Source: Adiantum capillus-veneris (lineage: Eukaryota > Streptophyta > Polypodiopsida > Polypodiales > Pteridaceae). From it: 64,000 nucleotides of DNA. Made by a program: the position numbers and the translations under genes. This document shows, piece after piece, positions 22,440 through 33,546 of the stretch. The stretch covers positions 59,908,709-59,972,708 of the forward strand of contig CM043971.1 in assembly GCA_014529385.2 (NCBI GenBank), in the 5' to 3' direction. The notes under the pieces are model-generated. The model ran no database searches. It was not told the DNA's origin and saw only the letters and a list, made by a program, of their open reading frames with translations. Numbering within the stretch: position 1 is the first letter of the stretch; each line of letters begins with the position of its first letter.

Positions 22440-23632
22440 GTTTAATGTCTTCTCCCGTTGATGATCCTTTTGGAGGTATATGGTATTGTTTGCTAATATG
22501 TGCATGAAGACATTGCAATAGCTCAACTTTATAGCATCACGCAATCGTCGGCCTTTCCACACCAAAACACATCAAAGAATTGTGGCAAAAAAAAAAGGTG
22601 TTGAACTTTAGGATCTTAATCCAATATTATGAAGCATTTATGTAGTGTGTCAGTTCTTTCTAGTGGGCTTAATCCCTCTTGACCTTTAACTTAAGTATTA
22701 TAAAGAAAGTTGAAGTATTGTGATGAGCCTGGGGAGGGTAACAATATCAAGATAACACCCCAAAGATACACAATTGAAAATCAACAAAAGAAATATCCAC
22801 TCAAAAAAGAAAAAGAAAAAGAAAAAATAAAAAGAGCCCAAAACATCAATTAAGGCTCTATGTGGAAACAAAGTCTATAGCACAAACACTTTGGGAGGTC
22901 AACCGAAGGAAATCAATTTAGGTGATGATTTCGTGTGTGATTTCCTTTATCATACCTAAAGTTGAGCGTCTTATAGGTATAGCCTCTAGTTAGCCCTGGG
23001 ACATGAAACACTCTTCTCTTGCAGCTAACTAGCTTAATTGACTATAGAGAACTAGAAAAATTGATCGTGGGATTAAAATTTGACCTTTATTGCTTTACTG
23101 ATAGGTGAAACTAGTAAAGCTAGAGTCCTTATTTCGTTGACCTCTACAAGTGCTAGTTTATTATATTGTCTTAAAAGACTAACTCTACTTTTATTGTGCA
23201 CAAATTTAAGTAGTCAACATGCTTAGAATCATGTTTGTGATGACGATGTCTCTCAAACACCAAGTCACTCTACTTTGGGAGAAAAAAAAGGACTAAAGAG
23301 CAGACATGCTTGTGGTATCTAAGTCTCCCAAGCCCCAAATGGATTATTCACCATCTTGGAATGATTTTGTAGGGTAGAAAGGGATCCTTTACCCTCTAAG
23401 AAACATTGATTAATGACTAAGGATTTAACTCTTCTACCTCATAGTTGAGGACAACTATGATTTCAAGAGAGAGGTAATGCCATAAAGTCTAATATCTAAC
23501 CAACCCAAATGATTTTCTCATATCAAACTGATCATTTAATGTGGTAGAATAATTGGGAACAAGGGTTAGAATATAGACATGTAATTATGGATCTATCTCA
23601 ACACGAGGCCAAGTTTCAAGGGGTCTGAATGC
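22440..23632. other. AT-rich spacer without supported gene
   Basis: About 1.2 kb. There is a purine-rich tract (AAAGAAAAAGAAAAAG type) at 22800-22835 and poly-A at 22588-22597. I see no domain, terminal repeat or ORF above noise. Confidence 0.4.
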
Positions 23633-25033
23633 ATTAGAAAATTTCGGAGGTCATTTGGAGGGCCTTGTAAGAAATTATATTTCTCTCTCTAGAAACTTTT
23701 TTTAAAATGCACTTGCAACTTGTGAGTACGTCCAAAAGGACAACCAGACACTCTAAAAAGTAGATTTATATTCCCAATCGTCCTTGAAAACGGTCAATTT
23801 TTTATTTAATGCGAGCGTCTTTTTCAGGAGGCAGGTGCGGCGCATTCAATGCAACTTACGTCATCACTGAAAGTTGAAAAGTCACAAAGTGTAAAATAGT
23901 GATAGATTTTGAGGATTTTGACACCACCAATGCATCCGGAACGCCAAAATACCTTAAAAACGAATGTCTACTTGTCTCATTCGACATCCGGAGAGGCAAA
24001 AAATGTCAAAAAACCCCCAAAAATGGGCTTTTTACTTAAGGCGCGCGAGGAGGCATTCTGAAATTTTAGAATGCCCCTCTGCGCGCCGTTAGTACGAAGC
24101 TCCTTTTAGTGATTTTTGGACACTTATCTTTCGAAAAAGCCCCTTTTTAGAGGTTTTTGGACATTTTCCTCTCAAAAAGCTCCCTAAAAAAAAGAAAAAA
24201 GGGCCTTTTTACTAACGGCGCGCGAGGAGGCATTCCAAAATTTTGGAATGCCCCCTCGCGCGCCGTTAGTACAAAGCTCCTTTTAGTGATTTTTGGAAAC
24301 TTATCTTTCCAAAAAGCCCCTTTTTAGAGGTTTTTGGACATTTTCCTCTCAAAAAGCTCCCTAAAAAGAGGAAAAAAGGGCCTTTTTACTAACGGTGCGC
24401 GAAGAGGCATTCCAAAATTTTGGAATGCCCCCTCGCGCGCCATTAGTACAAAGCTCCTTTTAGTGATTTTTGGACACTTATCTTTCCAAAAAGCCCCTTT
24501 TTAGAGGTTTTTGGACATTTTCCTCTCAAAAAGCTCCCTAAAAAGAGGAGAAAAGGGCCTTTTTACTAACGGCGCGCGAGGAGGCATTCCAAAATTTTGG
24601 AATGCCCCCTCGCGCGCCGTTAGTAAAATGTTCTTTTAGGGGTGTTTGACATTTTTGGCCTCTTTGGATGTCTAAGCGAGGCAATTGGACATTCATTTCT
24701 AGGAGATAAGTGCGTTCCGGACGCATTGGCAGTATCAAAAGTTTCAAAATCTTCCACCACTTGATAGTTTTGTGACTTTTTGAGTTCTAGTGATGACGTA
24801 TCCCGTATCAAATGCACCGCATCTACCTTCTGAAAAAGGTGCTCGCATTAAATAAAAGAGAGTGCTCGTCTTCAAGGACCACTAGATTATTAAATGAGGA
24901 GAGGGACACCTTTTATATTTTTGTTAATATCAATCTATTTTTCTACGTAACGTAGGCTCTTCTCTCATTGGAGGAGCTTATTTTCCTCTCTCTACCAAAA
25001 AGCCCTCCAAAAGACCTCCGAAATCTCCTAATG
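23633..25033. repeat. Foldback-like inverted-repeat element
   Basis: Left arm (about 23633-24033) and right arm (about 24625-25033) are inverted copies by eye. Shared blocks include ATTTCGGAGGTC, TTTAATGCGAGC, TACGTCATCACT, AAAAGTCACAAA, AATGC(A/G)TCCGGAACGC and GACATCC. The centre is a tandem array of 177-bp units, each starting with a 60-bp near-perfect palindrome. The whole could fold into a nested hairpin of about 1.4 kb. It resembles foldback or long-TIR Mutator-like nonautonomous elements, but I found no clear target duplication and no transposase. Confidence 0.75.
24034..24624. repeat. 177-bp tandem repeats with 60-bp palindromes
   Basis: Units start at 24034, 24211, 24388 and 24565 (partial), exactly 177 bp apart. 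Each begins with a palindrome of two 30-bp arms without loop, core CATTCCAAAATTTTGGAATG flanked by GC-rich GGCGCGCGAGG/CCTCGCGCGCC and ending ACTAAC/GTTAGT. Palindromes at 24211-24270, 24388-24447 and 24565-24624 are the clearest; the first is more diverged. Spacer sequence (CTCCTTTTAGTGATTTTTGG and GGACATTTTCCTC blocks) is also conserved. Confidence 0.9.
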
Positions 25034-25164
25034 AGAGATGGCACGTCAAAGAGAAAGACTAGCTAATGTAGCTTAAAGACCTTAGGGTTAGATTCATCAA
25101 ATACCTTCAAAGGTTAGTGTTAAAAGTCCTTGAACTTAGGCAAGATAGGGATGTGCTTGACGTA

Positions 25165-25310
25165 GGAACCCAGTCCAAGCTTGAGGTGCTTGTCGTGCTT
25201 GCTGACTAAGGTGCTTGAGGTGCTTGTTGTGCTTGCTGACTAAGGTGCTTGATTTGCTTAATGACTAAGGTGCTAAGGTTCTCCATGGCTAAGGTGCTTG
25301 AGGGGTTTAG
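25165..25310 (+). repeat. GGTGCTTG minisatellite
   Basis: Four to five imperfect units of 24-36 bp built from AAGGTGCTTGAGG and TGTGCTTGCTGACT. The first two units are nearly identical; later ones are shortened. Noncoding. The rest of 25034-25637 shows no other structure. Confidence 0.8.
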
Positions 25311-25599
25311 GTGTTTCAAAAAGTCAAAGCACATCCCTACACAAAGGGGGGGAGATCCCTCATTGTAGGAGCTAGAGGGAGAACACAGACACCTTCACAC
25401 AAGTCAAGCTTTTCCTAATGAAGCAATACGGACACATGTCAAATTCCTCTCCATGTTTCCCGCATAAGGTGCCTAAAGCCTATTGGTTGGCCTCTCAAGG
25501 TGTCCAATGATAATTTAGCTAATTTAAATAATTGTGAATGAATTTATCAAGTCATCTCTCTCAAAGGGGGATTGAGCACCTGCTGTGGGAACAGTGCTG

Positions 25600-26300
25600 C
25601 GGGCCATGAAATGATCATCCTCAAAATGACACAAAGGTTAAAAGACAAGAGGAGAAACTTCTATTAAGGAGAAGGTCAATGTTAGAATCTGCCCCACCTT
25701 TGTATTAGTTGATATAATACACCCCATCTGCCCTACTACTCTTTGACACTCATCCAATAAACGCTCCCTGACGAATGTTTCCCAAGCCACAGGCCCAAAA
25801 TTGGATGAATGCAACACATTGCGATCTTTAGCAGACATGGTATACGTTTTGTCCTACAGCCAAATAGCTTCCAAAAACCAACGATAAGAATCTCTAATTG
25901 CTGCATCAGTGAGCCCTGACAGTTTGTATTCCCCCTTCACTTTCAATCCAAATTCAAGATCTACCTCTGCAGTAGGAATAACATGCTAGGAATGAGCAAC
26001 GCCATCCATAAGCAGACAACAGCATCTTGAAATCCTTTTTGCTATTTATTGAATCCTCTAATTGTTTACTTCCACCATATGACCAAGAGCCAATTGTTCT
26101 ATCAATGCAGTCGCTTGTGGGTGGAGAAGAATGCTTTTCCAGTCAGAGTTGGTGAAGACTCGCAGCCGTAAATCCTGCAACCATGCGTCCACCTATCTAA
26201 GAGCTAGCTGTTTCACATGTGTGAAGGGGATGCACTGAAGAAAGGGAGTTTTCATGGTGGTCAGAGCACATAGAAGAACACAGAAACGTTGAGACTAAAT
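25600..26300 (-). pseudogene. Unrecognised gene-derived remnant
   Basis: Minus-strand reading with gene-like composition but in-frame stops. It includes KTPFLQCIPFTHVKQLAL, VDAWLQDLRLRVFTNSDW and LIEQLALGHMVEVNN, then EVDLEFGLKVKGEYKLSG, IRDSYRWFLEAIWL, and the 66-residue open piece with MSAKDRNVLHSSNFGPVAW and LLDECQRVVGQM. I do not recognise a family. The protein-like composition over about 600 bp suggests a captured or decayed host gene rather than a retrotransposon pol. Confidence 0.35.
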
Positions 26301-26690
26301 AGTGCAAAAGCTATGCAAATAGCACTGAAAGAATATAAGAAACCTTTTGCATACACTACCTCACTCAAAAAGAAATCTCAAAATAGGTTGTGACACGGTG
26401 CTGCATCCATCTAGCCCTTTTCCCACTTTTTGAGATTGCATGGAAAAGAATTCCCAATCATGATTAAGGCAACTTTTGACTCTTGTACCACAGCAACTGG
26501 AGGCTTTATAGCAGTAGGTGAAAAATAATGACAAAGTCAGAAACCATTCATCGGAACAACAATCACCTTCCCCCGCAAATCAGCCAAATAAAATGAAGTG
26601 GGTCCACATGACTTAAAGAAGAGGAAGATCAAGCATTCATTCTTGGTTGCGTAAAAGAAAGAAATGTGTTAAGCTATATAAATAGCTCTC
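26301..26690. other. Spacer, nothing supported
   Basis: No coding or repeat structure was seen in this stretch between two gene-derived remnants. Confidence 0.3.
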
Positions 26691-26945
26691 ATGGTACAAG
26701 TGTCCAACCAAATGTATGCTATACAAATGAATCAAATTTTCCACCTTGGCACAAGTGAAAATCTTTACACATCAAATCAGAAGAGTGTGGCTATGTATGC
26801 ATTGAGACTATTTGTCGGGTTGAAACAGGAGAAGTGTTGTTTGCTGACTATGAATTTAGTTGATATTTTCAAGTATTGGATGCAGAAGGAAACATCAAAA
26901 ACATATATAATTTTGACTCTTCATGGATACAATCTCAACACTTAA

Positions 26946-27665
26946 GTGTATATGATTGTTGTTTACTACCAACCTACTTCAAAAGAGATTGAAACATCTA
27001 CTCATGAGCCATTTTCAATTGCTGCTACTTCATCTAGTGTAGATGATGAGAAATCCATGCTTACAATTGTATTGGATTTAAATGGTCTATTATTGAAATG
27101 TTCCCCTCATCCGTCCTCACACCACAAGTCAATGCATATAGATTCAAAAACATATATTATACTCAAGCCAAGTTGCAACAATTCTTGAAGACTATATTAC
27201 AAAGATTTAACGTTGCAATCTGGTCAACAGTACTAGGGACAATGTGCTTCAATTACTTAGAGCAATAAACAACTTATTTGGGGATAGAATACTTTCTTTG
27301 CAATATGGTATCAAGAAGGTTGCTACACTACTCAAAGCCAAAAATTATTTAGACCTGACAATCCAAATGTTGAGGCAATGTTCAAGCCTTTGGCCAAAAT
27401 TGCCATGGGGCTTGAATGTGATCCACAAAGAGCAATGCTTGTTGATGACTCTCCTTACATCCCTATGACTCTCCTTACAAGGGATGTATTTCACCCATAA
27501 ACTACTGTACTTTTCCACCACAATTTGATGGTGAAAAAATGGTTGACAATGTGCTCTTGGGGGAGTTGCTTCCCTACTTGTTTCAACTTCATGAGAGAAG
27601 GGATGTGTGCAATCTGATTGCTTCTAATCGTTGTGGACAGCCTGGAGTGACAAATAACAGTGAAT
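26946..27665 (+). pseudogene. HAD phosphatase (NLI-interacting factor / FCP1-like) remnant
   Basis: Plus-strand reading of a plant NIF-type HAD domain. Motif I is LTIVLDLNGLLLKC (27060-27098); plant members of this family have D-L-N-G in place of the usual D-x-D-G-T. Next come FNVAIWST (about 27208-27230), the S/T motif II region, and LVDDSPY (about 27438-27459), the Asp-Asp motif of the family. The C-terminal FPPQFDGEKMVDN and LLGELLPYLFQL segments also match the layout. These enzymes dephosphorylate phosphoserine, for example on RNA polymerase II CTD. Frameshifts and stops break it, and a short duplication (ATGACTCTCCTTACA twice, near 27444 and 27464) disrupts motif III. No introns are obvious, so it may be a retrocopy. 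Confidence 0.65.
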
Positions 27666-27681
27666 AAAACGGATCATAGAG

Positions 27682-28020
27682 TATTGGAAGCATAAGAATG
27701 ATGCTTGGTTAGCTACGGTGTTCTTTATAAGAAGATTATCACCTGCAAAATATGACAAAGGTGAAACTACCCTTCAAGAAAATCTGGATCAAACAAGTGA
27801 CACAATTCACCGCATTGAATTGAGAAGAGCCCAAGTACAAGAAATATTGGCAAAGGAAGGTACACCCATTGAAATCATGAAGGTACCACAATTGATCTCT
27901 TTAGCTAGGAAATTGGGTTGTAGCACAAAAGGACCATTGAAGGCAACCACTACAAAGGCTTATATAAATATGGTGAAGGCTGACAACAATCTTCTAAAGC
28001 TGGATAGAAAAAAACCCTAA
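27682..28020 (+). CDS. Hypothetical 100-residue open frame
   Basis: Open from about 27682, first Met 27718. The product is hydrophilic, with a helical first half (IHRIELRRAQVQEILAKEG) and a basic second half (LISLARKLGCSTKGPLKATT...). I do not recognise it. It lies 50 bp beyond the HAD remnant and could be part of the same captured segment or another gene fragment. Confidence 0.3.
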   Translation, partial: YWKHKNDAWLATVFFIRRLSPAKYDKGETTLQENLDQTSDTIHRIELRRAQVQEILAKEGTPIEIMKVPQLISLARKLGCSTKGPLKATTTKAYINMVKADNNLLKLDRKKP

Positions 28021-28475
28021 GGTACTATTGAAACATCCTAAAGATTGATACACATGCTTGAATATTAATATCCATGGTATGTAGTCAATCTTTCTTTTTA
28101 TTCCTTCTTGCAGGTTCTTAAAAAAGGGTATATCTTGATGGGGCTCAATTGATACAAGTTTTGATATTTTTCTCAAAATGACAAAGCAACCACCTAGATT
28201 TTTCTTATCGATTTCTTGAGAAATATTTTCTCACTTTGTAATCGAACAAATGAAAATGAAGATTATGCTTCTTCTTAAGATTTCCTATTTTGCCTTGTAA
28301 AGTTTTCTATTGTCATTTAAACTTTTGCTAACATTTTGGGGAAAAAAATCAAAGACCTAAGTTTCAATCTCTTTTTAAAGTCATTGACTACCTCATTTTT
28401 GTAGAGTTCTATTCCATTGAGGAAATTAGAATCTGTCATAAACTAATTATTAAGACTCTTTTGGAGCTTAGATTA

Positions 28476-30760
28476 GACAAGTGGTGTACCTTCATAAATT
28501 TATTAGATAAGTGGTGGACCTTCAAAAACTTATTATTGAGCTAGACATTAGCCTAGACAAGTGAAAGACCTTCAAATAAACACTTGAGTTTCCTACTTAG
28601 ATACTCTATTTGTCAAGTGAAAGTTAATATTCAAAGTCCCTTTAGGACAACACATTAGTTACCTACTTATAACCTAAGTTGGATGACCGATGAGTATTGC
28701 ATCTCATTGTGTTTCAATAAAGACTTCTTTTGACTTCAGAATTAGTCAATTTTCTCAATTCTACAACATATCATAAATGATGGTAAGAATTACTCTATAT
28801 GATATAAGATAATAGATATTATACCAATGGTGTCACATAACATAGATTGGGACCAATGCTATGAGACTCTCTTTTCCTTTCCTAGCTTTGTCATCTAGTG
28901 AACCTTGCTTATGTTTGTGGTTCAATGAATCCTGGCTTAGACAAGTGGTCTTGCTTTCTCCAATTGTGTGTAGGTTGGACAAGTGGTGGTACTGGGAGTA
29001 ACACTTGGCTATCCATTTTGAGCCAAAAATAAAATAAAAGTGTGGACATTCCTTTTGTACACATTTGCAAGAAGCCTCTAGGTTGGTTTAGTGGTGGACC
29101 TTGAAACCAAATTCCCAATGCTATAGCATATCCTTTGTTGGACAAAATAGTGAGAGAAAATACCTTCCATGCTATAACATAACATAGGCTTGGGACCCTC
29201 TATCAATTTCTCATGCCTGACTTGGACAAGTGGTTGACCTTGCTTCTTTGCGTGTTCCAATAGAGTGTAGATTGAATAAGTCTTCAATATTTCTTCTATC
29301 TATGCTCCAATGAACTCCATCTTGAACAAGTGCTGGAACTTGATACTAAAGATCATGTGCTAAAACATAGCATATCTTAATAGAGAATCAATGGAATTTG
29401 TAATGGTTTCTATTTCTTAGTTCTGACATTTGGTGAATCCTGTTTGTCTCCATTTTCAATAGAGAACATCTTAGACAAGTGACGGGCCTTGTTTCTCTCC
29501 ATGAAGAGACAACTGGACATATGGTGGTCCTTAAAACTAGAATCTCTTTTCTACAATGAAATATAAGTTATAAAAGCGGTATACCTTGAGATCAACTACC
29601 CATTATCCTAGAGATGATAGGTTGGGCATGCGCATAGCTAAATCATTTACCCTGGCCAAGGAAAAATAGTAAAAGGTCCCAACCAATCTCACATCCATTG
29701 AAGTCCTAGTGAAGTATGAATAGAATAAAGGCATACTTAATCCAATTGAATCAAGAACAAAAACAAGGTATATCACTAAATAATCCAAGGTATGAGAATG
29801 AATTTTAAATTCCACCACTTGTCCAACCTATACTATGTTGTCGCATGGGGATTACAAGATTTGTCACCTTTTTACTTGAAATCCTTAAAGTTTCAAGAAT
29901 CAAGAGAGGCAATGCCCATAAACCATTGGCTATGCATTGTAAATTTTGTTAATATCCACCACTTTCCGAATCTTAGATCTATGAATACATTAAGAGAATC
30001 AAGGTCCATCACTTATCCAAGGTTAGCTCCATTAAAACATATTGATAAACAAGGTAACTCAGTTGTCTAAGTTAGGAAGGGAGAATCAACACAAAATCCA
30101 CCACTTGTATGACCTATGATATATTCTAGGTGGTAGACATAAGGCTCATTACCAAGAGAATATTCGTTGAAACACAAATAGACATATACCATGGATGAAA
30201 CCTTACTATCATAGGTTCAGTCTATCATCTCTATTATCATGGTAGGTTTGGTCTTAAGATCCACCACATGTCCAACCTATATTTTGTTGTAGTATGGAAA
30301 TGTTGTTTTTAAGCTCACTACCTATCCAAACCCTAATCCATTGATGCTCGAAGAGAAGCAATTTCTCCACTTGTCCAAGCTATGCTTCCTTAAAACACAC
30401 AAAGAGTAAAGTCCACAACTTATTCAAGCTTGAAGAGGAGCAAGGGTCCATCATTTTTCCAAGCTATTCTTCCTTAAAACACATAGAGAGTAAAATTCAC
30501 CACTTTTTAAATATTTTTATTGTGAATGACTACAAGGTCTAGCACGTTTCAAATCTATCATCTCCAATAGAGTGGCTAGACTAGTAATGTCCAAGGTCCC
30601 CCACTTATTGAATATTCTCTCCATTGTTCATAGAGAGGACAAAGGTCCACCACCTATCCAAGAAGAGATTCATTGAAACATAGAGAGAGGCAAAAATCCA
30701 CCAACTAACCCAACTAGTTTAAAAAATCCCTCTACAAGGTCCATTGCTTTTCTAGTAATC
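28476..30760. repeat. Two-orientation array of a GACAAGTGGTGGACCTT motif
   Basis: A degenerate 17-20 bp motif, GGACAAGTGGTGGACCTT, recurs about eleven times on the plus strand between 28476 and 29532 (28476, 28506, 28556, 28611, 28939, 28977, 29084, 29224, 29323, 29473, 29515). It then recurs about fourteen times as its reverse complement between 29811 and 30756 (29811, 29954, 30003, 30095, 30258, 30310, 30365, 30410, 30444, 30495, 30590, 30641, 30690, 30737). Spacing varies from 30 to 330 bp. Spacers share an AATTCCCATGCTATAACATA-like block. The switch point is about 29540-29800. Noncoding. One more plus-orientation copy is at about 31104. Confidence 0.7.
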
Positions 30761-30769
30761 TACTCTATC

Positions 30770-31390
30770 TTGCATCATGAAGAATTTGGTTATAGATTCT
30801 AGCACTTGTCACAAGATAGGCTCTGATGGGCAATGGAGAGAAGCAATTGGTTTACTCATTTACTCACATGGCCCTAGCATGGATTATTTGGGAGTGTTAA
30901 GACTTAGAAATCCCCATTCTATAAATGAGAACATGTCCATGGACCTTATATTAATATCCATGCTTAGGGTTAACAAGTAGTTCTATATATGCTAAGATTC
31001 AATAGACATTAGTCAAAACCTTGTGTTACAATAATCAAGATTAAAACTCTATTTGACTACTCTTACAAGTGGTTATAGGTTTTTGTTTCCTTATCCAAAC
31101 GGATCTTATATTGGAAAAGTGGTAGACTTGAGACCTAAGCACCCATTCTACTATAGAGAATTGGTTGAGAACTTATGCACTTCAAGCATATCTTTGACAA
31201 GTAGTACTTACTAGTTGACTTAGACCTAATTGAACTTGTAGTTTAAGTGTCAATTTGACTTTCTTTATAGCAATGATTACATTGTAGATGGATTTTTCCA
31301 TCTAATACTACTATATGATATACAATGTAGGGCTCGTGTCTATTGTTACATCGACATTAAATGTTCTTGTTTTTCAATTTCAGAGTCATT
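30770..31390. other. Spacer without supported gene
   Basis: AT-rich. It contains only one further AAGTGGTAGAC motif near 31110 and no coding signal above noise. Confidence 0.35.
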
Positions 31391-31559
31391 ACAAGAAAAC
31401 AGACTAGCTAAATGCACGCATGATTTGAAGGAATCTATTGAACTACCTAAAAAACTCATCCAAGACCTTGTCCAAGGCTTAAACCACCTCCTTATCACCT
31501 ACCACTCGCTCCATCAAGGACATAAAAAGAGTATTTATCTTGGATCTAGATGTCTACCC

Positions 31560-31990
31560 CGATCTTAATAAGACAACCATATCGGGAAAAATATCCTTAT
31601 ATAAGCACCGAGCAACAAAAACCGATGTATTATCCTTCAAAGGCCATGCTTCCACCCACTTAGCTGCATAATCCATGGCCGTCAAAATATACCGGTGTCA
31701 GTGCTACCTATTGCCGGTTTAAAAGGTCCAATAAAATACAATCCCCATTTTTGAAATGGGTCCAAAGGTAACTCTGGCTGTAAAGGCATTGTGGACATCT
31801 TAGTAAGTTTCTCCAATCGTTGACAAACATCACAATGTTGCACAAAATCCCTTGCATCTTCAAATAACGTCAGCCACCATAATCCATATTGTAGCACTTT
31901 TTGCATCACGATCAAAGCTGCAAAAGTGTCCCCCAGAAATTCCTGTATGAACCTCTTCCAGAACGGATCCTTGCTCTTGTGGTAGGACAC
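31560..31990 (-). pseudogene. Gypsy F integrase N-terminal half
   Basis: Contains the zinc-binding region (ARDFVQHCDVCQRLEKL), the LPLDPFQKWGLYFIGPFKPA lead into the core and, after a frame break, ILTAMDYAAKWVEAWPLKDN with the first catalytic Asp. The second Asp and the Glu are lost at the truncation near 31560. Confidence 0.85.
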
Positions 31991-32278
31991 ATCTTAGCAG
32001 AACATCCACCACTATGTGATAATTCAACTTCCCCATCACTCTCAAAATTCTGGCTATCATGAATAGCCATCGAGCGAAGTTGATGTCTAGACAATAATGA
32101 AGGCATTTCTCCGCTATCCAGAAAATGAAACATCTCCTCATACCAGGTCCAGGGAATGTTGGGAATCATCTAGGATGATTGCGCCACTAGAACCTCATTT
32201 GCAACTACTTCTGTTAAAAATAGAAACGTATCTAGAAATTCATCCGCAACACTTGTCGTTGGCTCTCCAGAATCAAGC

Positions 32279-33450
32279 CTAGACCGCATGTTGTGCTCCT
32301 AGATCATGTATGACCTCAAAATCAAATTCTTGCAACAAGAGCACCCATCTGGCTAATCTTCCTGTCAAACTCTGTTGGTGCTCCAAATATAAGAGAGCCA
32401 AATGATTCACATGAAAGAAAAACCGTTGTCTCAACAGATAATGATGAAATTTCTTTACCGAATAAATCATCCCTAAGCATTCTCTTTCTGTGAGTGAATA
32501 TTTGTTCTCTACGGATGATAATCGCCTGTTGGCATAAAAGACATGTCAAAATCCCGACCCCAGTTCAGAGGAATCATGATAGGAGCTTTGGACAGTTGAA
32601 TCATTAATCTTCAATAGGCCAGATCAGATTCTGGGGTCCATTCAAAAACTTTGGCATGCACTGGCTGGTTAAGAGGAATGGCCAAATGTGCCACAAAGTG
32701 CAAATGCCTCCCATGCCACCGAGCGTGACCCAGAAATATTGCATACTGCTTTGGATTTTCTGGCAAAGGTGCCTCCATAATCGTTGCTATTTTATCAGGG
32801 TCCACTGAAATGCCGTTCTCAAAAATCACATGGCCCAATAATTTACCACTTTGCCTCGCGAATGCACATTCCAGAGGGTTTAAGCTGAATTTCACCTCTA
32901 ACATTTCATAAATCATAACTGCAATTGCTTCCTAATTGCACTCCAAAGACACTAAGGTCATCTAGAAAGATTCGCATAAAATCTGTCAAGTAAGGACCAA
33001 AAATTTAAAACATATCCCTTTGAAAATTTGAGGATGCATTCCGTAATCCAAACCACATTAGTCTGCATGCAAACACACCCCACGTCATAATGAAATCTGT
33101 TTTAACCTGATCCTATTCGGCCATCCGAATTTGATTATAGCCACTAAATCCATCCAGAAAAGAACCCATTTTATGACCTGCCACATCATCGAAAATAGAA
33201 TCCAAAAATGAAAATGGAAAAGGGTTTGGAATAGTACCTGCATTCAGCTTCCTATAATCCACACAAATTTGAATTTTTTTGTTCTTCTTTGGTACCACCA
33301 CGATAGGAGAAATCCATTATGGATTATCAATAGGGGTAATAAAACCCACTTGTAGTAAGTGATCAATTTCCACCTTGACTTGCTTGGCCACATTCAGATT
33401 CATCCTATATGAATGCTACTTCACTGGCACTGCATCTGGTTTTAAATGAA
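32279..33450 (-). pseudogene. Gypsy F RT and RNase H
   Basis: RT fingers and palm: VVPKKNKKIQICVDYRKLNA and SFLDGFSGYNQIRMAE (33113-33301). The catalytic-box region near 32940-33060 is disrupted. After it come LNPLECAFARQSGKLLGHVI and PDKIATIMEAPLPENPKQ (32611-32916). RNase H region: QRFFFHVNHLALLYLEHQQS and GRLARWVLLLQEFDFEVIHD (32279-32470). Frames change at least three times. An I-L-E-type ARWHGRHLHFVAHLA segment corresponds to the usual YRRFI region. Confidence 0.85.
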
Positions 33451-33546
33451 TCTTATGCTAATAAAAATTCACATCCAATCCTTCATATCCGTATACTCCC
33501 ATGCAAAAACATCCTAGAATTCCGTCAAGAAATTAATCAAATCCTC

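Noticed and set aside
24034..24624. The 177-bp repeat as a centromeric satellite
   Set aside because: The period is suggestive, but there are only three units and they sit inside an inverted-repeat element.
27994..30070. Short open frames in the two-orientation array
   Set aside because: They arise from AT-rich repeat DNA and show no conserved protein features.
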